A stretch of 64,000 nt of DNA, from the NCBI GenBank assembly GCA_030765605.1, contig JAVCCG010000048.1, forward strand, positions 1-64,000, written 5' to 3'. The DNA comes from Candidatus Alcyoniella australis. Its GTDB lineage: Bacteria; Lernaellota; Lernaellaia; JAVCCG01; Alcyoniellaceae. Below, piece after piece: positions 16,385 through 24,063 of this stretch; the first letter of the stretch is position 1, and each line of letters starts with the position of its first letter. Both the position numbers and the translations under genes were made by a program. The notes under the pieces are model-generated. The model ran no database searches and had not been told where the DNA came from. It saw nothing but the letters and a program-made list of their open reading frames with translations.

Positions 16385-18505
16385 ATGGCACCTCAATACG
16401 CCAAGCTACTGATCGTTGACCACAACGCCGAAGCGCTGAACGAGATTTTTCGCTACCTCAGTGCCAAGGGATACGATGTCGAGGTCGAGTTCTCGGGTCG
16501 CAAAGTCATCGACAGCTTCAGACGCACTCCACCGCACGTCGCAGTGATCAGCATGCTCACCGCCGACCTCAACGGAATGGACATCTGCCGCACGATGCGC
16601 GAGGACCCGTATTACAAGGACGTGCCGATCATCCTGCTGTTCGACATGCGTCGCAGCCCCAAATTCATCCGCGAGGTGATGGACAAGGCCGACGCCGCAA
16701 GCTACCTGGAAAAACCGTTCGATATGACTACCCTGGAAAAGGCGATCGAAAATCTGTTGGACGATTCGCTGATACCGCAAGAGCCGGCGTCTCTGGTCGA
16801 GATCGACGCTAACGGATCGGATAAATCAGCTTCGGCTGTCAAGAAACCCGAGCCTTCCCCGCCAACGCCCCGACCGGCCGCACGAGATCTTCCGCAGGTT
16901 ATTCCGTCGATCGGCACCACTGATTCGGCAAACCTGCCGCAGATCCTGTTGGCGATATTCCAGCAGAAGATCGATTGCGTGGCCACCATCGAGACCGGCA
17001 ACAACGGACTGTGGAAGCTCGAGTTCGAGCAGGGCGTGCCCACGTTGATCCTCTCGCCGTTCATCGAGGAGATGAGTACCGGTCGGCTGCTGCGCGATCG
17101 CGAGTTGATCGACCTGGACGACCTGGATCAGTTGCGCAAGAAAGCCCTTGTCCACGAACGACCGCTGGGCGAGGTGCTGATCGAGTCGGGATTAATCACG
17201 CCCCACGAGCTGCACGAGGTGCTGTTGGATCAACTTGTGCGCAAGCTCGCGGCCGTGCTCAAGCTCAACCTGAGCAGCTACCAGATCGAACTCGCCAACG
17301 TCTCCACCACCGCGCAGATCGCAGCGTCGGAATATATCGTGCTGCTGCTCAAGCAGGTTCGCGAAGCCTACGGCCTGGAAAAATTGGAACCGTTGCTCTA
17401 CGAACATCGCCGACTGCGTGTGATCAACAACGTCGAACAGGCGAACGTAGAAATTAAAATCGCGATCAACATCGGCAGCGGCGGCAGAAAGCTGCTCGAA
17501 CTGTGCAACGGCAAACGTACGCTGGGCGACCTAATGGCCGGCAGCAGCATGGGACTGGTCGATACATTCAAACTACTCTACCTGTTGCTGATAACCGGCA
17601 TGATCCGCCTCAAGGGCATCGCCGCCGGTCCGGGTAAAGTCGACTTCAATGCGAGCTATATCTCGACCCGACCGTCTATTGACCAGCCGCCTGCGGCCGC
17701 GGACCCGGTCCCGACCCCGAGCGTTGAAGATCCTCCGAGCAGCCAAGGCGCCGCGTTGCGCGGGACGAACCGGCAGGCGTTCCAGACCGAGGTCTCCGGA
17801 AGCCGAAGCGGGGAAATCGTCGGTCTGAATCTGCCTCGGGAGTTGATGCGTATCCACCACCATCAACCTACCGGACGTTTGGGCGTCAACGGCCGGGACG
17901 ATACGCTGGTGCTCGAAGTGCACGATGGAAAGCCGCTGAAAGTCACCTCGGAGGGCGCGGTCGTGCCCTGCCTGGGTGAAATCATGATCGATCAGGGATG
18001 GATCGACGAGCAGCAGCGCGACAATGCGCTGATCCAGGCCGCAGACGAGGGCCGGAAACTGGGCGAGGTATTATTAATCAACGGTCTGGTTAAGCCGCAC
18101 CAGGTGTTCGAGGCTTTGCAAATCCAGATCGAAAAAGGGATGACGAAACTGCTGGCGATCACCGAGGGGAACTGGGAGTTCGCGCCCGTGACCCTCGAGC
18201 AGGATCCGGCTTTACAGTTCCAACTGACCCTGCCGCAAGCGATCGCCGATTGGATGCTCAACCTGGCCCAACAGCGCACCTTGGCTCAACTGATCTCTCG
18301 CTTCAGAGACAGCAGACCGCGTCTTTACAAAGAAGCGACGATCCCTCTGGACAGCCTGCTGCGTACGGCCGCGCAGCGCTCTTGTCTGCGCTCGTTCAAC
18401 GGACGCAGCAGCGTTGCCGAGCTGCTCAGCGGCACGCCCGAACACGACCGCACGATCTCCGCTGTAATTCTGCTGGGAATCACGATCGAAGCCTTACAAA
18501 TTTAG
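16385..18505 (+). CDS. Degenerate receiver domain with two DUF4388 modules
   Basis: A 706-residue regulator. Residues 5-120 form a CheY-like receiver, but the phospho-acceptor Asp is Ser56 (AVISMLTADLNGMD), one of the acidic pair is His13 and the switch Thr is Phe86; the Lys110 of YLEKPF is kept. It is therefore probably phosphorylation-independent. After a Pro-rich linker come two DUF4388/PatA-like units (about 175-310 and 475-620), each with an LGEVLIESGLI-type helix (MshEN-like element), plus a helical end. DUF4388 proteins occur in gliding and type IV pilus regulation in deltaproteobacteria. It has its own upstream region and no partner kinase nearby. Confidence 0.75.
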   Translation: MAPQYAKLLIVDHNAEALNEIFRYLSAKGYDVEVEFSGRKVIDSFRRTPPHVAVISMLTADLNGMDICRTMREDPYYKDVPIILLFDMRRSPKFIREVMDKADAASYLEKPFDMTTLEKAIENLLDDSLIPQEPASLVEIDANGSDKSASAVKKPEPSPPTPRPAARDLPQVIPSIGTTDSANLPQILLAIFQQKIDCVATIETGNNGLWKLEFEQGVPTLILSPFIEEMSTGRLLRDRELIDLDDLDQLRKKALVHERPLGEVLIESGLITPHELHEVLLDQLVRKLAAVLKLNLSSYQIELANVSTTAQIAASEYIVLLLKQVREAYGLEKLEPLLYEHRRLRVINNVEQANVEIKIAINIGSGGRKLLELCNGKRTLGDLMAGSSMGLVDTFKLLYLLLITGMIRLKGIAAGPGKVDFNASYISTRPSIDQPPAAADPVPTPSVEDPPSSQGAALRGTNRQAFQTEVSGSRSGEIVGLNLPRELMRIHHHQPTGRLGVNGRDDTLVLEVHDGKPLKVTSEGAVVPCLGEIMIDQGWIDEQQRDNALIQAADEGRKLGEVLLINGLVKPHQVFEALQIQIEKGMTKLLAITEGNWEFAPVTLEQDPALQFQLTLPQAIADWMLNLAQQRTLAQLISRFRDSRPRLYKEATIPLDSLLRTAAQRSCLRSFNGRSSVAELLSGTPEHDRTISAVILLGITIEALQI

Positions 18506-18536
18506 ACAAGCGGGGCAGCCGTCCGGCCGCCGTAAA

Positions 18537-19628
18537 TCATTTAATCAAAATCAGCTGACCCAGGACCTCTGCGGGCACAGTGCGGCTCGAGCCGTTGAGC
18601 TCGAGGTTGAGCATTGCCTTGGAGTAGACGCGGATGTAGGCCGGATCCGCGACAAAGGTGCGCACGATCGCCGCGGTCACCGGGTTGAGCTTTTCCAGTA
18701 CCTCCATGCGGTTGACGATGTAATCCCCGCTGACCGTGAAGTCCATCTGCAATCCCTCGCCCACCGCGCGTACAGTGATCCGCCGGGGCAGCAGTCTGCC
18801 GGTGTACGGCTCCTTTGCAAAATCGCTGCGAATCAATTTCACCCGGTTGGTGGCCGCCAGGTAACGGCCGTCCTCGCAGATCAGGACGAGGTAGATCGCC
18901 GCATCGTCGAAGTCCTCGTTGGCGTCGAACCCGAGCACGATAATATCCAAATCGCCCGCATGCACCTGGAAGGAGACCCAGCTGTCGGCAAAGGACGGTC
19001 CGAGCATCGTCTGCACCAGGTGATCCAACGAGCCCCAACCCGAGGCGTCGATCGGGCGCCCGTCGATGGTCAACGTCCCCTCGATCCGCGAGTCCGGCGC
19101 CGGCCAGCAGATCCGCATCGTCTTGCCGTTTCGCAGGGACATGCGGCCGTCGCCGGCTGAAAAACCAGGGCCGCGCGAGGTGATCTCCAGATCGCAGGAT
19201 ACGCGCTCGCCGTTGATCTTCAGCCGATAGTGCGGGTGTTGCCCGCTGAGCAATACCGGGCCGAAGTGCAGGTCCAATTTGTCGCGTGAGGCGACCAACT
19301 GTTGCGAGTCGTACTCCTGGCTGTCGGTAACCGAGGTGCCGTCGGGCCCGATGATCGTCAGGCTGTATCCGGGAAAAAAGTTCGAGAATCCGGTGGAGCT
19401 GATGATCACCTGGGCGAAGATCATCGCGCCGTTGTCGCTGCGCATCATCAGCGTCCAGGTTTCGCCGTACTGCTTGCCCGGCTGCGGATCGTAGGCCGCA
19501 TCCTTGGCCGGCAGACCCTTCGTAATATCGTCCGGTCCCAGGTTGTAGCTCGGCCCCGACTCGGCCGCCGCAGGCAGACCCGCGGCGATCACGGTAATCA
19601 GTAACAGTAGTGCGCCCAGCGATCTCAT
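18537..19628 (-). CDS. Secreted protein, possibly lipocalin-like (AttH/Svf1-type), unknown
   Basis: A 363-residue protein with a Sec signal peptide (residues 1-22, ending AAGLPAAAE). The body is beta-rich: ETWTLMMRSDNGAMIFAQVI, a middle IEGTLTIDGRPIDASGWG and LDIIVLGFDANEDFDDA, a pattern reminiscent of the double lipocalin-like fold of AttH/CrtC or Svf1 proteins. That resemblance is by eye only. No catalytic residues stand out. It is convergent with the regulator at 16385 and followed on the same strand, 80 bases upstream, by the CPBP protease. Confidence 0.45.
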   Translation of the reverse strand: MRSLGALLLLITVIAAGLPAAAESGPSYNLGPDDITKGLPAKDAAYDPQPGKQYGETWTLMMRSDNGAMIFAQVIISSTGFSNFFPGYSLTIIGPDGTSVTDSQEYDSQQLVASRDKLDLHFGPVLLSGQHPHYRLKINGERVSCDLEITSRGPGFSAGDGRMSLRNGKTMRICWPAPDSRIEGTLTIDGRPIDASGWGSLDHLVQTMLGPSFADSWVSFQVHAGDLDIIVLGFDANEDFDDAAIYLVLICEDGRYLAATNRVKLIRSDFAKEPYTGRLLPRRITVRAVGEGLQMDFTVSGDYIVNRMEVLEKLNPVTAAIVRTFVADPAYIRVYSKAMLNLELNGSSRTVPAEVLGQLILIK

Positions 19629-19708
19629 GGAGCGCGGATGTTAGGAAACCACGCGGTCGGTTGTCAAATCGGGCAAACGACCATGGGCAAGTTTCATCGA
19701 AATCTGGA

Positions 19709-20530
19709 TTAAACCAACGAGCGCAGCACCACGACCCACTCCATCGAGGCGGCGACCATCCAGTGCAAAATTACGCACGGCCAGAAACTGCGAGTCTTTA
19801 GCGCCAGCACGCACAGGGCTATTCCGGCGATCACCGATCCCAGGGCCTCGGGAAACGGCTTGGAATAGTGCAGCACCACAAAGGGTAGGTTGGCGATCAG
19901 CACGGCGTTGAAACCCAGGCGGTCGTAGAGGCCGAACAACATGTATCCGCGGAAGAGAAACTCCCAGCCGATAAAGTAGAGAAATAGAAACAGGTGCACC
20001 AACAGCAGCCGCCCGACCATGGTTCCGGCGGAGACCGGGGTCTTGCCGATCAACAGCGGGTCGACCCACTTGACCTGGGGATAGTAGTCAACGAACGCGT
20101 CCAGCGCCTCGGCCCCGGATTGCCAGCCCGCAAAGTTGCAGAGGTCGGGCAGCAGTCCGACCAGCACGGTCAGCGGCAACATGATCAGCGCGAACAGGCC
20201 GACGATCTTCAGCGCCAGACGACTGTCGCCGATCCCCAAGCCGAAATCGGAGAGCTTACGGCGGTGCAGCAGTTTGATCAAAAGCAGCGGGATCACGAAA
20301 TAGATCACAAACGAGGACAGAGCCCAGATCGCATAAGGGTAGAGCTCGCTGAACTCGCCCTTGATCGGCTTGATGCCGAACTGGGGGAGGATGTTGCGCC
20401 TGATAGAGCCGCGGCGGAAAAAGCTGTGGTGCACCAGGATCAGCACGCTGGAGATCAACAGCACCAGCGCCTCGGGCTGCCGCAGCTCGCGGAAGACCCT
20501 AATCAGCTCAGACTTAATCGCCTTGAACAT
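19709..20530 (-). CDS. CPBP family intramembrane metalloprotease
   Basis: A 273-residue polytopic protein. The C-terminal half has the CPBP/Abi motifs: GWEFLFRGYMLFGL, then VVLHYSKPFPE and VILHWMVAAS carrying the two His metal ligands. The first motif is ExxxR with Phe where many members have the second Glu (EE), a known variant class. CPBP proteases cleave membrane proteins or prenyl-type substrates; many are of unknown role. It is last in a minus-strand run with NamZ-like and phosphoesterase genes. Confidence 0.8.
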   Translation of the reverse strand: MFKAIKSELIRVFRELRQPEALVLLISSVLILVHHSFFRRGSIRRNILPQFGIKPIKGEFSELYPYAIWALSSFVIYFVIPLLLIKLLHRRKLSDFGLGIGDSRLALKIVGLFALIMLPLTVLVGLLPDLCNFAGWQSGAEALDAFVDYYPQVKWVDPLLIGKTPVSAGTMVGRLLLVHLFLFLYFIGWEFLFRGYMLFGLYDRLGFNAVLIANLPFVVLHYSKPFPEALGSVIAGIALCVLALKTRSFWPCVILHWMVAASMEWVVVLRSLV

Positions 20531-20539
20531 TCAGTCGCC

Positions 20540-21712
20540 TCAACGGTAGAGCAAAATCTCCGCGCGCGCGGCCATGAAGTCGGCGTCGACCTCTTCGGCC
20601 ACAGCCAGCAGCTCGTCCAACGCGGCGTGGGCGTCGATCATTCGCCGTACCCTGTCTGTGCCGCACAGCATGTCGATCGCCAGGCGGTCGGACACGAATT
20701 CGTAGGGCTCGGTGCGCCAGTTGAACTGCGAGCCGGCGACCTTGTTGGCGGCCCACAGCAGGGCCAATCCCGTGCGATAGGGCCTGAAGGAGTGCTGCTC
20801 GATTACGTGACAGAATACGCCGTCACAATCGTTCGCCGCGTGTTTGCCGAAAACAGGGTTGAAGCTGATCGGACGGAAGCGCACTCCCGGAAGTCCGACC
20901 AGATTCAGGCGTTCGGCCAAAGCGCCGGCGCTGATGAACGGCGCACCGATCTGTAAAAACGGCATGGTCGTGCCGCGCCCCTCGGAGAGGTTGGTGCCCT
21001 CGACCAGACAGGCGCCGGGGTAGACCAATGCGGTCTCGAAACTTGGCATGTTCGGACTGGGCGCGATCCAGCGCAAATCGGTCTGGTTAAAAAGCATCGA
21101 GCGCTTCCAGCCCTGGCATTGCAGCACCGTGACCTCGCAGTACAAACCCAAATGGCGCGTCATGAAGATCGCCAACTCGCCCAATGTCATGCCGTGCCGG
21201 ACCGGAATCGGGAACAGCCCGACAAAGCTCTGGTACTCCGGCTCGAGCAGGTTGCCCTCGACCTGTTCGCCGCCCAGGGGATTTGGTCGGTCGAGCACCA
21301 GCGCCGGAATTCCGGCCTGGCCGGCAGCGCGCAACGCATGGGCCATGGTGGCGGCGTAGGTGTAGTAGCGCGCACCGATATCGACCAGGTCGATCACCAG
21401 CAGGTCGATCTCCGCCAGGCGCTGCGGATCGATCTGCAGGCTCTGCTCGTCGCCGCCGTAAAGGCTATCCACTTCAATACCGCGGTACATCGTGTCCTGA
21501 GCCGCGACTTGGTCCTGCAACGTGCCGAATAAACCGTGCTCGGGCGAGTGGATCTGCACCAGCTCGGCGTCCACGCCGTCGATCAGCACGTCGGCGGCGC
21601 TCGCCAGCTCGCGGGTCAGGGCTGCGGCGTGAGTCAACAGGGCGATCCGTTTGCCGCGAATATTGGGATATTCTCCGGCCGCCAGTCGGTCCAATCCGCA
21701 GAGCACTCTCAC
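20540..21712 (-). CDS. DUF1343 protein, NamZ-type exo-beta-N-acetylmuramidase
   Basis: A 390-residue protein of DUF1343. NamZ of Bacillus subtilis belongs to this family and removes terminal MurNAc from peptidoglycan fragments. Motifs seen: GKRIALLTHAAALT near the N-terminus, IHSPEHGLFGTLQDQ, LVIDLVDIGARYYTY and VLDRPNPLGGEQVEG, all hallmarks of the family. There is no signal peptide, so it is either cytoplasmic or the start is atypical. It overlaps the upstream phosphoesterase gene by four bases. No mur recycling genes are adjacent; the GH4 and PfkB kinases at 3-5 kb might handle related sugars, but that is speculation. Confidence 0.85.
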   Translation of the reverse strand: MRVLCGLDRLAAGEYPNIRGKRIALLTHAAALTRELASAADVLIDGVDAELVQIHSPEHGLFGTLQDQVAAQDTMYRGIEVDSLYGGDEQSLQIDPQRLAEIDLLVIDLVDIGARYYTYAATMAHALRAAGQAGIPALVLDRPNPLGGEQVEGNLLEPEYQSFVGLFPIPVRHGMTLGELAIFMTRHLGLYCEVTVLQCQGWKRSMLFNQTDLRWIAPSPNMPSFETALVYPGACLVEGTNLSEGRGTTMPFLQIGAPFISAGALAERLNLVGLPGVRFRPISFNPVFGKHAANDCDGVFCHVIEQHSFRPYRTGLALLWAANKVAGSQFNWRTEPYEFVSDRLAIDMLCGTDRVRRMIDAHAALDELLAVAEEVDADFMAARAEILLYR

Positions 21713-22482
21713 AGCTCGATCCGCCTCAGGGTGCGATGTTTACGAAAGTAGCCCAGGTTGACGCAGTTGGTGTCGTGAATTTTCTTTTCATGGCTTTGGG
21801 GCTGGTGCACGTGACCGAAGTAGCATTCCCGCGGCTTGAACCGTTCGATAAACGCCGAAACGGCTGCACAGCCCTCTTCATCGCGTTGAGCGTGAATGTC
21901 GACGGTCAACTCCGCGTCGGCCGGAGGTGGGTGGACCAGTAGCACGTCGACCTCGCCCAGCCCGTAGAGTAGTTCGGCGTAATCATGCGGCGGCCGTTCA
22001 CCCGGCAGGCCGAAGCTGAAAGGCCCGGGCGGCATACCCGAGAGCATGCCGACCGTGCTCGAGCCGATCTCGATGCACAGGCTGTCGACCACCGTAATTC
22101 GCTCGTTCCCCTCGGCGGCAGCTTGCAGCAGATGCGGCACGTCGACGTTGCCCCACAGCAGGTAGGCGCGGCAAGGAATGGAGTTGATCAGTTCGACGTA
22201 CGACTCGGCTACACGCTGCATCACTGTGGCATAAAACTGCGGCCTGTCGCCGCCGACATCCTGCATGGTCCGTTTTACCGACTCGCGGTCGCCACGGCGT
22301 AGCGCCTCGAGCGCGCTCGCCACAACGTCATGGCCCAGCAGGTCGACCAAGATCCCCTCAATGTCGTCGTAGTCCACTAGGTTCAGGTAATCGCCCAGGC
22401 CGATAAACAGGTCGTCCGCGGAGAGTCCGCTTGCCAGTTCGTCGAAGCGGCCGTGGATGTCGGCGGCAAGCTTGACGATCAT
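21709..22482 (-). CDS. Calcineurin-like metallophosphoesterase
   Basis: Start at 22482 (MIVKLAADIHGR), overlapping the thioesterase stop; the longer upstream reading is in shadow of that gene. About 257 residues. Metal ligands: AADIHG (D, H), GLGDYLN (GD), LLWGNVDVP (GNxD), VLLVHPPP (H) and YFGHVHQP (GHxH), so all five metallophosphoesterase motifs are present. It probably hydrolyses a phosphomonoester, phosphodiester or nucleotide. The substrate is unknown. It is translationally coupled on both sides in the 20.5-24 kb run. Confidence 0.8.
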   Translation of the reverse strand: MIVKLAADIHGRFDELASGLSADDLFIGLGDYLNLVDYDDIEGILVDLLGHDVVASALEALRRGDRESVKRTMQDVGGDRPQFYATVMQRVAESYVELINSIPCRAYLLWGNVDVPHLLQAAAEGNERITVVDSLCIEIGSSTVGMLSGMPPGPFSFGLPGERPPHDYAELLYGLGEVDVLLVHPPPADAELTVDIHAQRDEEGCAAVSAFIERFKPRECYFGHVHQPQSHEKKIHDTNCVNLGYFRKHRTLRRIEL

Positions 22483-22937
22483 GAGGTGGGCGCCTGCCTG
22501 GCCTTGGCGATCAACTCGCGGGTCTGGGGATGGATCACGGCGTAGGTGATCAGGGCCTTGCACACCATCGCGCCCTGAGCGTCGAAGATCTCGACGTCGC
22601 AGACCGCGGTCGTGGTCCCCTTGCGCACAACGCGCGCCTCGCAGATGCATTTCCCCGGCGCGGCAGGGGTAAGGAAATTAATTTTCATCTCGATGGTCGT
22701 CACCCGCTCCTGCGGATCGCACAGCGATAGCACGGCGATCGCCGTGGCCGAGTCGGCCAGAGAGGACAGTGCGCCGCCGTGGATTACGCCGCCGGCATTG
22801 GACAGCTGTTCCGATTGGGCCATCACCAGCCGGGCGTAGCCATTATCGATGTGTTCGATGGTGATGCCCAGATGGCTCCAGAACGGACTGCTCTGGGCAA
22901 TGTCGGTCACCAGTCGGCGCCAAGTCTGCTCGTCCAT
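22479..22937 (-). CDS. PaaI-type hotdog-fold acyl-CoA thioesterase
   Basis: Start at 22937 (MDEQTWRRLV), sharing one base with the preceding stop (TAATG). About 152 residues, the usual size of PaaI/DUF4442-type thioesterases. NAGGVIHGGALSSLADSA carries the conserved HGG loop and the downstream acidic residue. The C-terminal half has TIEMKINFLTPAAPG, which is typical. It hydrolyses acyl-CoA or aryl-CoA thioesters. Its neighbours do not indicate a substrate. Confidence 0.85.
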   Translation of the reverse strand: MDEQTWRRLVTDIAQSSPFWSHLGITIEHIDNGYARLVMAQSEQLSNAGGVIHGGALSSLADSATAIAVLSLCDPQERVTTIEMKINFLTPAAPGKCICEARVVRKGTTTAVCDVEIFDAQGAMVCKALITYAVIHPQTRELIAKARQAPTS

Positions 22938-24034
22938 TAATCGCTTTCCAAGTTGCGCGCGACCAGCCGCTTGCCGATCGGATCGCGGTTGAGAACACTC
23001 GCAACATTGCGCAGCCAGGTATAGCGACGGCTGGGCTCGGGCTCGGCCGGCTGAGCCTCGATCAGCATCTCGAACCAGGCCCGCGCATCGCGCTCGCTGC
23101 GCCTGCGAGTGCCTGCGCCGTCGCTGTAAAGCACGCCCTCGAGGCAGTAGAGCCAGAACTCTTTGATCCCCGCGGCCTTGGCCGCGGCAACATCGCAACG
23201 CATATCCTCGGGACCGCCGTATGTGCGCAGCGGCTTGCCGGGCAACACGGCCTCGTAATTGCTGCCCAGTGTAATCTGTCCGTGATCGCCGAAGCGTTCG
23301 CGCAGCAGCCGCGACTGCTCAAAGACCATGCGCGTGACGCCGCGGCGGTCGAGCAGGTTTCCCATCAGGTCGCCGAGGTACGAGGTGTACATCATCAGGT
23401 TGTAGTTGCGATAGTCCACCGAGAAAATCGGCATCTCCAACAAGTCCTGCAACCGGTAGCCCTCGACGAGCAGATCGGCGAGCAGCAACGGGAAGACCGC
23501 CACATAATTGGTTTCACACCTCTGGGCAACGGCGCGAACCATGCGTTCGATCTCCTGCGATGCGCCTGCAAATCGCCGCGGATTGCGGTTTTCCAATGCG
23601 AATTTCAACAGCTCAGCGGCCTTAGAAAGCCCGCAGGTCTGCGGATCGAGCATCGCGCTCATCTGCTGCCAGGGAGTCTCCACGTCGTAAACCACGCCGG
23701 GCAGATCGGCCTTGCAGTTGTCGAACCAGTCCAGCAGCCGCGACATGGATTCGGCGAAACGCCGCGCGTTGCGCTCGTTGAGCCAGTAGCCGTGATCCTT
23801 GGGAAGCAACGGCCAGAGTAGGGCGCGTCCGCCGCGCTGATTGAACGTATCGATCCAGCGCCGGATGCCGTTCCAAAAACGATCGTCAACCGCGATCGGC
23901 TCCAGCGGCAGGGGTACGGCGTAGGCCACGGTCAGGTTATAACGCTGGACGATCTCCAGGGTGCGCCGATGGCTCAACTCGTCCAGCGGCATGGTCTCGG
24001 CGTATGCCCCAAGGCGCGGCAACGAATCGCCCAC
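22937..24034 (-). CDS. Unknown protein, possible glycoside-hydrolase-like TIM barrel
   Basis: A 365-residue protein with no signal peptide or membrane segment. Features seen: alternating helix-strand pattern, RALLWPLLPKDHGYWLNERN, LPGVVYDVETPW and a late IKEFWLYCLEGVLYSD, which together suggest a beta/alpha barrel with acidic residues at strand ends (VYDVE, CLEG), as in polysaccharide-active hydrolases of unknown family. I do not recognise the family. It is the first gene of the coupled run with thioesterase, phosphoesterase and NamZ-like genes, 29 bases after the M14 gene on the same strand. Confidence 0.45.
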   Translation of the reverse strand: MGDSLPRLGAYAETMPLDELSHRRTLEIVQRYNLTVAYAVPLPLEPIAVDDRFWNGIRRWIDTFNQRGGRALLWPLLPKDHGYWLNERNARRFAESMSRLLDWFDNCKADLPGVVYDVETPWQQMSAMLDPQTCGLSKAAELLKFALENRNPRRFAGASQEIERMVRAVAQRCETNYVAVFPLLLADLLVEGYRLQDLLEMPIFSVDYRNYNLMMYTSYLGDLMGNLLDRRGVTRMVFEQSRLLRERFGDHGQITLGSNYEAVLPGKPLRTYGGPEDMRCDVAAAKAAGIKEFWLYCLEGVLYSDGAGTRRRSERDARAWFEMLIEAQPAEPEPSRRYTWLRNVASVLNRDPIGKRLVARNLESD

Positions 24035-24063
24035 TATCTTGCCTGCAAAGCGCTGATCAGCGC

